Notes: generated by a model from the sequence alone, not told the origin. A stretch of DNA of 64,000 bases from Mucilaginibacter gossypiicola (GCF_900110105.1 NZ_FOCL01000002.1:310001-374000); one strand, 5' to 3'; positions 54,405 through 63,201 are shown, counted from the stretch's first letter. Program-made: numbers and translations.

Positions 54405-55828
54405 TCGATTATGCTGATTTTCTAAAGCGGCCAAAAAGCCTGTTGATCGCACCGGCCGGTTATGGAAAAAGCCATACCATTATCACAGCTTTGCAGCATT
54501 GCGGTGAAGGCCGGCAGTTGATTCTCACCCATACACACGCCGGCATTGCCTCGCTGCTGGAAAAGATCAGGGAAGCGAAGATATCATCAAAGTGTTACCA
54601 CATCGAAACGATCAGCGGTTTTGCACAAAAATATGCTTTTGCATTTTCGCTGCCGTCTGCCATACCAAACCAGCAGGATGAAAATTTCTATCGCTGGGTA
54701 TTGCGGCGGGCGCAAAAGCTCTTTAAAATGAAACCGGTACAATCTATTTTACGCCATACCTATACCGGATTATTTGTGGATGAGTACCAGGATTGCAGCA
54801 CCGAACAACACGCGCTGATCGGACTTCTGGCTGATCTGTTTCCTACACGGATTCTCGGTGATCATCTGCAGGGGATCTTTAACTTTAAAGGGCAAACGTT
54901 AGTGGATATGGAATGTGCCGAAACGATGAACGGTTACCTGGATGTTTCATTTTCGCTTGAAATCCCGCAACGCTGGCAGCGCGGCAATAATGCTGCATTA
55001 GGAGATGACCTGAAGTTGATCCGTGCGCTGCTGTTACAAAAATCGCCCATCGCACTCGCTAACTTTCCTTCGATCATTTTCCACCAGGCCGAAGAAAGAG
55101 ATTTGTACGATACCAGGTCAGCTTATTACAAACAGATCAACCAATTATTAAATGAAGACAGTTTGCTGATCCTGCATCCGGAAACAACTAGCGTAAACCC
55201 TCGGATCGCGTTGAACAAACTGTTTAAAAACCGGCTTGTGATGATCGAATCGATCGATGATAAAGATTTCTATGGATTGGCAAAGACCCTTGACACCCTG
55301 ACAAGCGAAAACGTCAGCAAAGTGGTGATCGAAATTGCGCACAAACTTTTTAATAAGACGGCGATAGATAATTGGTTTAACGATAAGTCCATAAAAAACA
55401 AAACCAAACCTGAAGAGAAGGCGAAAGCCGAACCGATAAAAAGTCTTTTAGCGGAGTTATCATTGCAGCTTTCCCTTCCGGGGGTAGCTAAACTGCTCCG
55501 GATGATTTCCGATCTTCCCGGGGTTTCCTGTACCCGTAAAGAGGTGTTGCAATGTTTAATTAAATCTTTGCTAAACGCAGCCGGAGACGACCTTTCGGTC
55601 TATGATGCGATGGTATTAGTGAGAAATTCTATTCGCCGGATGGGAAGAAAAGTAAAGGGAAAAAGTTTTGGGACTACGTTGCTTACCAAGGGTCTTGAGT
55701 TTGATACCGTAGCCATTCTTAACGCCGGTAAATTCACCGACCCGAAGCATCTATATGTGGCATTGACCCGCGCTTCCAGGAAGTTGGTCATCTTTAATGT
55801 CTCTAACGTCCTTACACCGGCCTACTGA
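54401..55828 (+). CDS. Gabija-like UvrD-family helicase (GajB-like)
   Basis: 475 residues, superfamily 1 helicase: Walker A IAPAGYGKSHTI (16-27), an early TH-x(n) segment, motif II FVDEYQDC (near 124), GDHLQGIFNF (motif III), and late motifs TLLTKGLEFDTVAIL and LYVALTRASRKLVIF. The length is that of GajB (about 490). It starts within the stop of the ATPase gene, and the pair is expected to form the GajA-GajB anti-phage complex. The convergent downstream gene overlaps the last seven bases. Confidence 0.88.
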   Translation: MIDYADFLKRPKSLLIAPAGYGKSHTIITALQHCGEGRQLILTHTHAGIASLLEKIREAKISSKCYHIETISGFAQKYAFAFSLPSAIPNQQDENFYRWVLRRAQKLFKMKPVQSILRHTYTGLFVDEYQDCSTEQHALIGLLADLFPTRILGDHLQGIFNFKGQTLVDMECAETMNGYLDVSFSLEIPQRWQRGNNAALGDDLKLIRALLLQKSPIALANFPSIIFHQAEERDLYDTRSAYYKQINQLLNEDSLLILHPETTSVNPRIALNKLFKNRLVMIESIDDKDFYGLAKTLDTLTSENVSKVVIEIAHKLFNKTAIDNWFNDKSIKNKTKPEEKAKAEPIKSLLAELSLQLSLPGVAKLLRMISDLPGVSCTRKEVLQCLIKSLLNAAGDDLSVYDAMVLVRNSIRRMGRKVKGKSFGTTLLTKGLEFDTVAILNAGKFTDPKHLYVALTRASRKLVIFNVSNVLTPAY

Positions 55829-57450
55829 GCTTTTTCAGGCTCTTTGATGTAGTACCGCTCAAGGGTGTTTTTTAGCACCTCCATTCCTTCATTATTGACC
55901 AGCCTGATCAGTTTACGCCCGTCATAACCGATATCAATTTTTTTGGGCTTGAGTTGACCGCCATTTAGTTCGATGAGGTATTCCCGGCCATCTTTATCAA
56001 ATTTACCGGAGTTCACAAATGCAGCTTTAACCTTATAATTTTTGTAGTAACCGGTTACAAAATGCTTTTTATAAGAAGGTAAGGTGCGCCCAAAAAACCA
56101 CTTTAACGTGTTCTTGGTTTCATAATCCCCCTTGGGGATCGTATAGTTTTTCATGCTGCCTTTTAGTTCGATCACAACAATCTCTTTGGTATCCGTAGAC
56201 CAGATAACCAGGTCATATTCATAATATCTGCCCGGCTCACCGTAATCATCCATTGCGGGTAGTTTAGCGGACTGCTCTATACTGCAAAGCGGGTAAAGCT
56301 GACGGAACAATTGATACATGAGCGATTGAAAAAAATCCCCGATCAAATTCTGAAGGTTGTGTTCGTTGCCCGTTGACTCAATCAGGTCAAGGGTCTGGCT
56401 GATCGTTTGAACCGGATCGGTTTGCTGTGGCAGCCCGGAATATTCGCCGAGTTTAACCTCAGCGGTATTGTTAATTATTTCGTAAATACTTGTTCCGAAG
56501 AATGCGGCCATATTGTAGGTCAGAATACCCAGCGACCGGGCTGTATTAAGAGCCTCCTGTGAAATCTCCTTATATACGACAACCGGAATTATTTTCCGCT
56601 CTTTTCGGGTGTGATTCAGCAATACTTGAACCCTTCCGAAAAAACCATCAAAATCAAACAATTCATAGCTCCGTCCAATCACCACGTCAAGGACAACCAA
56701 TGCCTGTTTGTTGTTTTTTGTACGCCTGGCACCATAGGTCGTGTTAATTCCTGTGGTTTTTGTATAGGCAAAAGCATCCCACACAAAATTATTGTGGATC
56801 GCACCGAGTGAGGGTGTCTTTCTGTTCCGGTAAATAACGTGCTCGTTATCGATCAGGTTAAAATTCTCCAAGCTATTCAGGATGTCGTAAAGAAATATTG
56901 CATCAATCACCATCAATGCGAAGTGCTTTGCAACAAGGCTTTCTACCTGCGCCTGATCGACGTAATTCGCTACTAAATACTTGACATTGTTGTCATCCTT
57001 ATGAAAGCTGATCAGCTCGAAATGATTGAGCTCTTCAATGATAGCATCGAGGGTAGGGTTTTTGCTATTGGATGGGGCGAGCTGACTGCTCGTTACTTTT
57101 AAAGCCTCGTAATAGGACAAGACACCGCCGCATTTTTTAATCGCTGACAGCAACCGGAAGAGCGGCGGACGGCGTCCACGGGTCAAACCGATCATGTCAT
57201 CAAAGGTGACGGTCTTATGCGGTAGATAATATACAAACATCCCCTTACCGAAAGATACCGGGCTGCTGGATTGTGCAAAGCCCTTTTCGACAAAGCGTTC
57301 TACGATCTTTCGCGCGGCGGCATTGGATTTCTTAAAAGTTTTGACCAGCTTGTCCCTTAATTCATTACCGAAATAATAACGATCATGTTTCCGAAATAGC
57401 TGCTGCAGGAAAGTATCAGGATCTTGGTTTAGGTTGGTTGTTTTTGTCAC
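55822..57450 (-). CDS. wHTH plus PD-(D/E)XK-type protein, unrecognised family
   Basis: 542 residues from GTG 57450. The N-terminus (about 20-180) has two winged-helix-like segments (NAAARKIVERFVEKGFAQ and YYEALKVTSSQL). The C-terminal domain contains YEYDLVIWSTDTKEIVVIEL followed by KGS (D near 410, E-x-K near 423-425), the catalytic pattern of PD-(D/E)XK nucleases, and then a helix-rich tail. It is convergent with the helicase gene. A GGAYGTTTA repeat array lies 81-131 bases upstream of its start. A DNA-targeting effector is inferred. Confidence 0.72.
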   Translation of the reverse strand: MTKTTNLNQDPDTFLQQLFRKHDRYYFGNELRDKLVKTFKKSNAAARKIVERFVEKGFAQSSSPVSFGKGMFVYYLPHKTVTFDDMIGLTRGRRPPLFRLLSAIKKCGGVLSYYEALKVTSSQLAPSNSKNPTLDAIIEELNHFELISFHKDDNNVKYLVANYVDQAQVESLVAKHFALMVIDAIFLYDILNSLENFNLIDNEHVIYRNRKTPSLGAIHNNFVWDAFAYTKTTGINTTYGARRTKNNKQALVVLDVVIGRSYELFDFDGFFGRVQVLLNHTRKERKIIPVVVYKEISQEALNTARSLGILTYNMAAFFGTSIYEIINNTAEVKLGEYSGLPQQTDPVQTISQTLDLIESTGNEHNLQNLIGDFFQSLMYQLFRQLYPLCSIEQSAKLPAMDDYGEPGRYYEYDLVIWSTDTKEIVVIELKGSMKNYTIPKGDYETKNTLKWFFGRTLPSYKKHFVTGYYKNYKVKAAFVNSGKFDKDGREYLIELNGGQLKPKKIDIGYDGRKLIRLVNNEGMEVLKNTLERYYIKEPEKAQ

Positions 57451-57530
57451 ACTGCTCTTATATTATTTTTAATTTCTGATGATATCCTTATTAGCTTATA
57501 TAGTTATTAAGTAGTAAAGTTAATTTAATT

Positions 57531-57581
57531 GGATGTTTATCGGATGTTTACTGGACGTTTAGGACGTTTACCGGACGTTTA
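57531..57581. repeat. Five GGAYGTTTA direct repeats upstream of the 542-residue gene
   Basis: Copies start at 57531, 57542, 57553, 57562 and 57573 (spacings 11, 11, 9 and 11). The first two read GGATGTTTA, the last three GGACGTTTA. They lie between the AlbA_2 gene's stop and the start of the 542-residue gene, both on the minus strand. Helical-turn spacing suggests cooperative protein binding. The array is too short and too regular-in-phase for a CRISPR. Confidence 0.75.
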
Positions 57582-58910
57582 GCTTTCTCCTTTGTAAATG
57601 ATATACCGGGTACTTCGACCGGTATTTCCAACTCTTGACAGAATTTTCTGATCAGCCAGCTGCTGTAATTCAGCCGCTGCTACAGATTTACCGATACTAT
57701 TTAACTGCTGATATTCAGAATTAGTAATCTGCCCTTTATCTTTTACAAATAGTACGGCTGTAACTTGTCGTGCATTCAGCCCCTGTGCGGTCAATGCTTC
57801 CTTGTTGAGGTTGTCTTTGCGGAAGATAACACGAAAGCCTCCCTGATCTTCTTCAATAACTGGTTCAGGCAATCCGGCCTCCAGACAGCTGCTGATAATT
57901 TTAGTTGTTCCACGACCCCAGGATTCCACATAGCCGGCTTTAAAAAAAACGTTAGCGATGTTAACGTTGCGCGGATAAGAAGAATGACTCCGCTTTAATT
58001 TTTCAATGGTTAATTCTTCCGGTAAAGGGCCAGGGTTCCATAATTCCAACCTGTCATCGTAAACATGAAGAAAAGTAAATGTGCTCGAATAATCCTTATG
58101 AATAATCGCATTTAAAATAGCTTCTCTCAAAGCCGCTTCCGGATACTCCAAAGGCTCAATTCGTTCCAGTCCTTTATATTCGATAGGGCGTATAAGGTAT
58201 TTCGACTTGAGTATCTCTACCACTTTGTCTGCCATCGCAAAAAGATTGGTTTCTACGATGTCCTGAAATAACAGATCGTGGGATTCTTTACCAAATCTTC
58301 CAATCTTAAAACTACAGGTTGCATTTACGGTTGATGGGTTCTTGCCGAAAAGTAAAATGGCGGCATTAGTCAAATGGCCTTCCTGTTTCAAATTTAAGTT
58401 TTCGAGCAGCGTATCCAAGGTCTCACTTTCTGCAGCAGCAGGGATGCGGTCTTTTTGGATGGCCTTAGAGACAAATGTTTTAATAGCCCCCTCATCAAGG
58501 TTATCCAACGTAGCTGAAGGAACAGGTATATCTTCCCAGCGTTTGCCATTTTTCTTCAATAGCCAATTTTGAAGCGCAATGCCTTTTAATTCTTGTTTCG
58601 TGCTACCACTTCGATAATGAAATACACCTTGAAAAGAAATAGGCACTTGACTTGGCGGTACGACGATTTCGATGTAATATTGACCTTTGTCTTCATGAAG
58701 GTTAATATCCACGACTAACCCCAAATGGCTAACTACTTTGTTAGGAATATCTTCCATCAATTTTTTATAGTCAGCAAGTCCTGATACATTACCTTTATCA
58801 TCAATACCAATATATATTTTACCACCCTGCGCGTTCGCAAACCCGCAAATCCACTTGAGGTATTCATCCCTCCACGACTGCTTATACTCTATATTCTGTT
58901 GTTCAGGCAT
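57579..58910 (-). CDS. AlbA_2/RecG-like ATP-binding DNA-binding regulator
   Basis: ATG 58910 gives 443 residues (MPEQQNIEYKQSW...), the canonical AlbA_2 (Schlafen-type) start; the frame is open further upstream to 59063 but that would overlap the divergent gene. Motifs: GGKIYIGIDDKGNVSGL, EAALREAILNAIIHKDY (HATPase_c_4-like), NPGPLPEEL, GYVESWGRGTTKI and a C-terminal winged helix (KGQITNSEYQQLNSIG). Such proteins are common in defence islands, often as regulators or putative nucleases. The 11-bp repeat array next to its stop could be its binding site, which is speculation. Confidence 0.88.
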   Translation of the reverse strand: MPEQQNIEYKQSWRDEYLKWICGFANAQGGKIYIGIDDKGNVSGLADYKKLMEDIPNKVVSHLGLVVDINLHEDKGQYYIEIVVPPSQVPISFQGVFHYRSGSTKQELKGIALQNWLLKKNGKRWEDIPVPSATLDNLDEGAIKTFVSKAIQKDRIPAAAESETLDTLLENLNLKQEGHLTNAAILLFGKNPSTVNATCSFKIGRFGKESHDLLFQDIVETNLFAMADKVVEILKSKYLIRPIEYKGLERIEPLEYPEAALREAILNAIIHKDYSSTFTFLHVYDDRLELWNPGPLPEELTIEKLKRSHSSYPRNVNIANVFFKAGYVESWGRGTTKIISSCLEAGLPEPVIEEDQGGFRVIFRKDNLNKEALTAQGLNARQVTAVLFVKDKGQITNSEYQQLNSIGKSVAAAELQQLADQKILSRVGNTGRSTRYIIYKGES

Positions 58911-59018
58911 TTGATTCGTAATTGGCAATACAAATATAACCAATAAGAGACTTAAACTGGCGCCGAATGGGTTTCGGAGTGCAGCTAAATACGTATCTTT
59001 CTTGAATATTATAAATCC

Positions 59019-59897
59019 ATGAGCGCCGAACATTCTGATCCCTGTGCCTTTTTTGCAGAGCAAAGTCGTTACATATGGAACCGTATTGCATTTTCCAGGG
59101 AAATGAATATCCGCATTAGCGAAACGACCGTAACTGAAGAACTCATTTACCAGTTCTATAGGGCCTTTTGGGAAAAAACTGTAGCCGTGAGGATATTTGA
59201 GTCAATAGAGGAGTACAGGAATGGCAGCGATCTGGAAATTCTGATCAACACTAACCGCGGATATATCTTGCTTGCCTGTCAGGCCAAAATAACATACCGT
59301 ACAGGCAATTATCAATCTTTTTGGCATCAGGTGCGCGGCATAGCACAAATTGATCTTGTGAGGGATTATGCGCGCCGTAAAGGCGGTATTGCGCAATACT
59401 TGCTGTATAACTTTCTTCCTGATTGGAAAATGAGCCCGGAATGCCTTGCGCTTCCGGAAATTGAAAATTATGGGCTGACGCACATTTCAGCGGACGAAAT
59501 TTTTGGTATGCGCGCCGAAAGGGAACGCCAGGGAAGAAAGATGTCCGTTCCAAGTTTTAACTCATTGCACCCCGGGCCTGCGCACCCGCTACATATTTTG
59601 ATCTGCGCTCTTTTGAAAAACAGTGAGCCATTTGATGATTTCTTTCCCGCCACAGATCTAACCAATTTAAACTATTACCCGGAGTCATCCGTAATGGAGA
59701 GTAAAGATTGGAGAGAGATGACTCGCCTCGGTCAAATTGGCTTCATAGAACAACCCTACAGCGACGCAATCAAAGAAAGCGCTGCTGAAGAAAAAAGAAA
59801 GCGTCCTGGTAATAAAACAATACCCGTATTTAACCCCAAATTCAGGATTGTGATCGGTGGCAATGTGCAGCGCGGAGCAATTTACCGAATTGAATAG
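59019..59897 (+). CDS. DUF6615-like PD-(D/E)XK nuclease-fold protein
   Basis: 292 residues, no signal peptide. The opening SRYIWNRIAFSREMNIRISE and the core NGSDLEILI (D71, E73) with LACQAKITYR (Q-x-K near 88-90) match the DUF6615 style of restriction-endonuclease fold. The C-terminal part is unassigned. It starts 108 bases from the divergent AlbA_2 gene and ends 21 bases before a metallopeptidase gene on the same strand, so the two are probably an operon. Nuclease function is inferred from the motif. Confidence 0.7.
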   Translation: MSAEHSDPCAFFAEQSRYIWNRIAFSREMNIRISETTVTEELIYQFYRAFWEKTVAVRIFESIEEYRNGSDLEILINTNRGYILLACQAKITYRTGNYQSFWHQVRGIAQIDLVRDYARRKGGIAQYLLYNFLPDWKMSPECLALPEIENYGLTHISADEIFGMRAERERQGRKMSVPSFNSLHPGPAHPLHILICALLKNSEPFDDFFPATDLTNLNYYPESSVMESKDWREMTRLGQIGFIEQPYSDAIKESAAEEKRKRPGNKTIPVFNPKFRIVIGGNVQRGAIYRIE

Positions 59898-59918
59898 TAA
59901 CTCCTACTTGCTCAACCG

Positions 59919-60869
59919 ATGCCGATCATGGAAAAAGAATGGTTCAACCCTGTGTCTTTATTAAAGCCTGACCTTCAGAGATTAATGGGTCATATAACTG
60001 ATGGCTTATCTCCCGTTATTCAAAAAGCGATTCTCACATCAAAAATCCGGATTATCTCTGATGACATTCCCGGCCGGTTGATACCCCCGGTCGCCAACTT
60101 GATCACCAAAGAAATTATTTTACAGGATGTCTATTTGTCCTTCCTGTGGTGTTGCAGCTATGCTACCGTTGCCTTCAATAATATGTATTATGAAAAAGCA
60201 ATGCAAGACCGGGATATTGTTACCTTCAGCGATCGCAACGAACTTTCAAAGGTTAACCTAACGTTGTTTTGGGCCCGTTCCCTTACTGAAAAAGCAACTC
60301 ACTGGCCGGATGAGGCTGCAAGACCGGACAGACCGGATCAATGGACCGATGCAGCCACCAATTTGTTTCAGGCTTGTGTGGCGTATATTCTTTTCCATGA
60401 AATTGGGCATTTGCTGCTTCACACTTGCCTGGTGGATGTGCTGGTACCAGGAAGCAAACTGTCTAAAAATAATGTTAAGCGTGTTCATGACGCGGAAAAA
60501 GAAGCTGACGAATTTGCATTGCTGCGTTTGATCGCCAATTCTACGCTGGATGATGTATTGCTGATCAAATACCTTGGCGCTGCGTTGGCCCATTTATCGA
60601 ATTTCTATTTACTTCGGGAAGCGGACACGCGCGGGGACGCCAAACATCCGGACTTAGATAGCCGGCTGCGCTCAGTAATCAAACATGTGAAATTAAACCG
60701 CGAGGCTGATCAAATCCAATTTCAAGCGCATCTTTCGGTTGGTTTGCAATTATTCCTGCAGCTCAGTGGTAAACGTGTTGTCCCTGAAAATCCAGCCGAT
60801 ACTAAGTTTGCAGATTTTGGAAGTCTCGAAAAATATCTTTTTGCGTTAATTACGCAGTTTAAGAATTAG
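59919..60869 (+). CDS. HEXXH metallopeptidase (Lit/U49- or IrrE-like)
   Basis: 316 residues, no signal peptide. Near residue 160 it has YILFHEIGHLLLH (the zinc-binding HEIGH), and near 192 EKEADEFALLRL, where the E gives the third zinc ligand (gluzincin layout). The long N-terminal region (about 140 residues) and the EKEAD motif resemble peptidase U49, to which the phage-exclusion protease Lit belongs; ImmA/IrrE peptidases share the same motif pair. It follows the DUF6615-like gene by 21 bases. A protease that cuts a host or phage protein on infection is inferred. Confidence 0.72.
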   Translation: MPIMEKEWFNPVSLLKPDLQRLMGHITDGLSPVIQKAILTSKIRIISDDIPGRLIPPVANLITKEIILQDVYLSFLWCCSYATVAFNNMYYEKAMQDRDIVTFSDRNELSKVNLTLFWARSLTEKATHWPDEAARPDRPDQWTDAATNLFQACVAYILFHEIGHLLLHTCLVDVLVPGSKLSKNNVKRVHDAEKEADEFALLRLIANSTLDDVLLIKYLGAALAHLSNFYLLREADTRGDAKHPDLDSRLRSVIKHVKLNREADQIQFQAHLSVGLQLFLQLSGKRVVPENPADTKFADFGSLEKYLFALITQFKN

Positions 60870-61654
60870 CCTTGGTCGGTGATAAAGTTTAAAAATTGTT
60901 GGCCGAAATCAGTGACCCACATTCTCAAAAATGGTGTACTGCCGCCAAAAGTGCCGAATCCTTTGTCAATCAAAAGACCCTTTGAGTACAATGTTTGCTT
61001 ATAATATAAAAATTCCGAATCACTTATTTCGAAATACTCAGCCTTACGGAACGCCTGCCTGTCGGTGATCTCCTGTCGGATTACTTCTGCCTCGCTATCA
61101 AATTTACTTTTAGCCTGCTCATAAATCTTTAATTTATCTTCTTTGATGGGATAACTCTGCTTCAATTTTTCAATATTATTTTGTTCCTTTCTGGCGTTCC
61201 CCTCAGTTTTCATTAATTCTAACTCAAGCCTGGCATAATCTATTGAAAATTGACCGTGTACAGCCAGTATCCGGATCGCCATCTCGTCAAGAGTTGCGAT
61301 CAGATCTAAATACGTTTCCGCATTTTCGACACTTTTATGGGGCTCAAAAACGTGCTGGATCAATATATCCCGGTAACGTACATGTTTCTCTTTAGATTTG
61401 GTTAGCATAACTCTCCGTACAACGGACTCGAATATGTCACTAAACTCTTCCGTTTTCAAACTCTCGGTGTCAATTTCTGCATGTTCCACAAAGAAATCGG
61501 CCAGCATTTCTGCAAACGCGTTAATTCGGTTCTGCTTTACTCGGCTTCTGAAATCAAAAAATATTTCATTAAGTACGCCACCGGCAAAAGGGACAGCGCC
61601 GAAAATTGAACGAACAGCGGAAATGCCAGTCTCTTTGATAATTTCTTTTTTCAT
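60866..61654 (-). CDS. Uncharacterised protein of the defence island
   Basis: ATG 61654 gives 262 residues (MKKEIIKETGISAVRSIFGA); the frame is open a further 35 codons but that part reads as non-coding. It has an N-terminal hydrophobic/Gly segment (SIFGAVPFAGGVLNEIFFD), then charged helices, a coiled region (about 155-200, ELMKTEGNARKEQNNIEKLK) and a C-terminal winged-helix-like end (LLIDKGFGTFGGSTPFLRMW). No family is assigned. It converges on the metallopeptidase gene, overlapping by four bases. Confidence 0.6.
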   Translation of the reverse strand: MKKEIIKETGISAVRSIFGAVPFAGGVLNEIFFDFRSRVKQNRINAFAEMLADFFVEHAEIDTESLKTEEFSDIFESVVRRVMLTKSKEKHVRYRDILIQHVFEPHKSVENAETYLDLIATLDEMAIRILAVHGQFSIDYARLELELMKTEGNARKEQNNIEKLKQSYPIKEDKLKIYEQAKSKFDSEAEVIRQEITDRQAFRKAEYFEISDSEFLYYKQTLYSKGLLIDKGFGTFGGSTPFLRMWVTDFGQQFLNFITDQG

Positions 61655-61853
61655 AGGAACGAAACGAATATGGAAAAATAAACATAGAAATGATACACCA
61701 AAAAGTAAAGAAGCGCAGCGTGATGGTTGTCTGTTTGCCATTTGAGGAGACCGTATCACATGATAAATATAACCATGTTAAACCATTTCTTATGTTATCT
61801 GCGTGTTACCTGAAAAATGGGCCTTAAGTTTTGTCGTAAAGACTTGACTATCA

Positions 61854-61905
61854 ATGGTAGAGAATATTGGAGTCGAACCGAGAACCTCTCGCATGCCATT
61901 CCAAG
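61854..61905 (-). other. 3' fragment of a tRNA-Ala(GGC)-like gene, attachment-site relic
   Basis: On the minus strand the sequence reads as the 3' part of a tRNA: anticodon loop ATGGCAT (GGC anticodon), a GAGAGGT segment, T arm CGGTTCGACTCC, acceptor end ATATTCTC and TACCA. It resembles tRNA-Ala(GGC) of the phylum, but stem pairing is degraded and the D arm and 5' half are absent. Such 3' fragments are left at the ends of integrated elements that target tRNA genes. Confidence 0.55.
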
Positions 61906-62054
61906 TGTTTTATGACTCAATAGTAAAATGATTAGAAACTTGAATGTCATTCGGTAATTAATAACGGATAACTATTTATTATCTTACTTCATACTCAGAT
62001 AACTGTTTAGGGGGAGAATTTAATTTATCTTTAGCTTAAAATGCTAATGAAATA

Positions 62055-62495
62055 TCATAGTTTACCAAGCTCATCTCCTTGATCTTCCGGAAAATCTACA
62101 TAATTAGACAAGTCTTTAATCATTTTTCGTGCAAACACCGCACCCTCGCTATTGCTGGTCGTGATATCATCATCACCTAAATTGGCTTTGTCCCCATAGA
62201 TCGCTTTTTTCAATTCCTGCCGCTGATGCAGTTCGTTCATCTTGCCATTCACCTTTTCGACCATCGAATAGTCGGGTGTACCTCGCTGTAGCAGATCAGG
62301 AAAGTCTTTATAAGGTGATAGCTTTACATTGATGACTTTTTGCAGCACCTCACCCCACTGAATCACTTCATGTACCGAATACACCGGATTATTCCGGGCC
62401 TGCATATCCATCGCCATGGCCAAAAACATTTCAGGCGTGCCTTTCCAGGATGGCCTTAATTTTATGAAACGGAGAATAAAAGACAAGATTCCCAT
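62055..62495 (-). CDS. Small hypothetical protein
   Basis: ATG 62495 gives 146 residues (MGILSFILRFIKLRPSWKGT); the frame opens 15 codons earlier. The first 15 residues are hydrophobic, then the protein is helical (PEMFLAMAMDMQARNNPVYS, EVIQWGEVLQKVINVKL) with a polar acidic C-terminus. No family recognised. It lies outside the defence island proper, between the tRNA relic and an XRE regulator, and on the same strand as that regulator. Confidence 0.5.
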   Translation of the reverse strand: MGILSFILRFIKLRPSWKGTPEMFLAMAMDMQARNNPVYSVHEVIQWGEVLQKVINVKLSPYKDFPDLLQRGTPDYSMVEKVNGKMNELHQRQELKKAIYGDKANLGDDDITTSNSEGAVFARKMIKDLSNYVDFPEDQGDELGKL

Positions 62496-62713
62496 GGCGC
62501 GGCTTTTGGCTTTAAACAAATATCCAGAAAAGACCGGCAATTCGAAAGTATATTATGAAAGACCTGGAAGGCACCTATGAAAACAGCTCGATTATCTGGA
62601 AATCAGCTTAAAAAGCAAGCTAATTTCCATTAATTCCGCGTTAAGGATCGGCGAGAAAAGCCCGGAGTAAAACGAGGACTTGCAACAAGAGCCTGGCCAA
62701 CGGCAACGCCCGA

Positions 62714-63007
62714 TTATTTCTTTTTTGAGCTATTCCCTTTGAGATCTTTTCTTAGTGGCGAGAACTTCGGAATCTCAATATCAAAATTGAAAACTTGCGA
62801 TGGTTGTAATTCGAGGGCTCTGCAAACTTCCATTACATGACTTACGGAAATATTATTTTTTCCACGTACTATTCTATATACCTGACTATAGCTAAAGTTT
62901 GTTCGGTCTTGGATATCTTCTAATGTTATTCCTTTGTTTTGAGAGGCAGCCCACAATTTTTCCCTGACTTTACTAAGGGAATCTCTGTCTATATATTGTG
63001 GAGGCAT
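62714..63007 (-). CDS. XRE-family transcriptional regulator
   Basis: ATG 63007 gives 97 residues; a TTG start at 63025 is less likely. Residues ~20-75 form a helix-turn-helix (GITLEDIQDRTNFSYSQVYR then IVRGKNNISVSHVMEVCRAL), typical of Cro/C1-type regulators, with a basic C-terminus (RKDLKGNSSKKK). A perfect 22-bp palindrome lies 32-53 bases upstream of its start and is probably its own operator. It may also regulate neighbouring defence genes, which is inference. Confidence 0.88.
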   Translation of the reverse strand: MPPQYIDRDSLSKVREKLWAASQNKGITLEDIQDRTNFSYSQVYRIVRGKNNISVSHVMEVCRALELQPSQVFNFDIEIPKFSPLRKDLKGNSSKKK

Positions 63008-63038
63008 TAAGCAAAGGGAGTGCAAAATGCCATCTTTT

Positions 63039-63060
63039 ATTATTCCAAATTTGGAATAAT
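63039..63060. promoter_or_regulatory. Perfect 22-bp palindrome, likely operator of the XRE gene
   Basis: The two halves are ATTATTCCAAA and TTTGGAATAAT with no interruption, and the site lies 32-53 bases upstream of the XRE ATG. Position and symmetry fit a dimeric repressor site. Confidence 0.7.
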
Positions 63061-63201
63061 CTGCACTTATAGTTAAGTTTGATTTGGTATGAATTAATTT
63101 TCTTACGCTATTTAAGTAGGTCGAAGTCCATACTGAATTTTATATTATTTATTATTGCAGCTTCTTAGTTGTAAAGAATAAGAGCTGCTAACGAGCCTCG
63201 C

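Noticed and set aside
57531..57581. Repeat array considered as a CRISPR
   Set aside because: Repeats are 9 bases with 0-2 base gaps, no spacers, and no cas genes are seen.
58911..59063. Longer start for the AlbA_2 gene
   Set aside because: The extension contains a hydrophobic stretch unlike the family and overlaps the divergent gene; ATG 58910 gives the canonical start.
61655..61759. Longer start for the 60866 gene
   Set aside because: The added 35 residues look like random Ser/Arg/Cys-rich translation; ATG 61654 begins a coherent helix.
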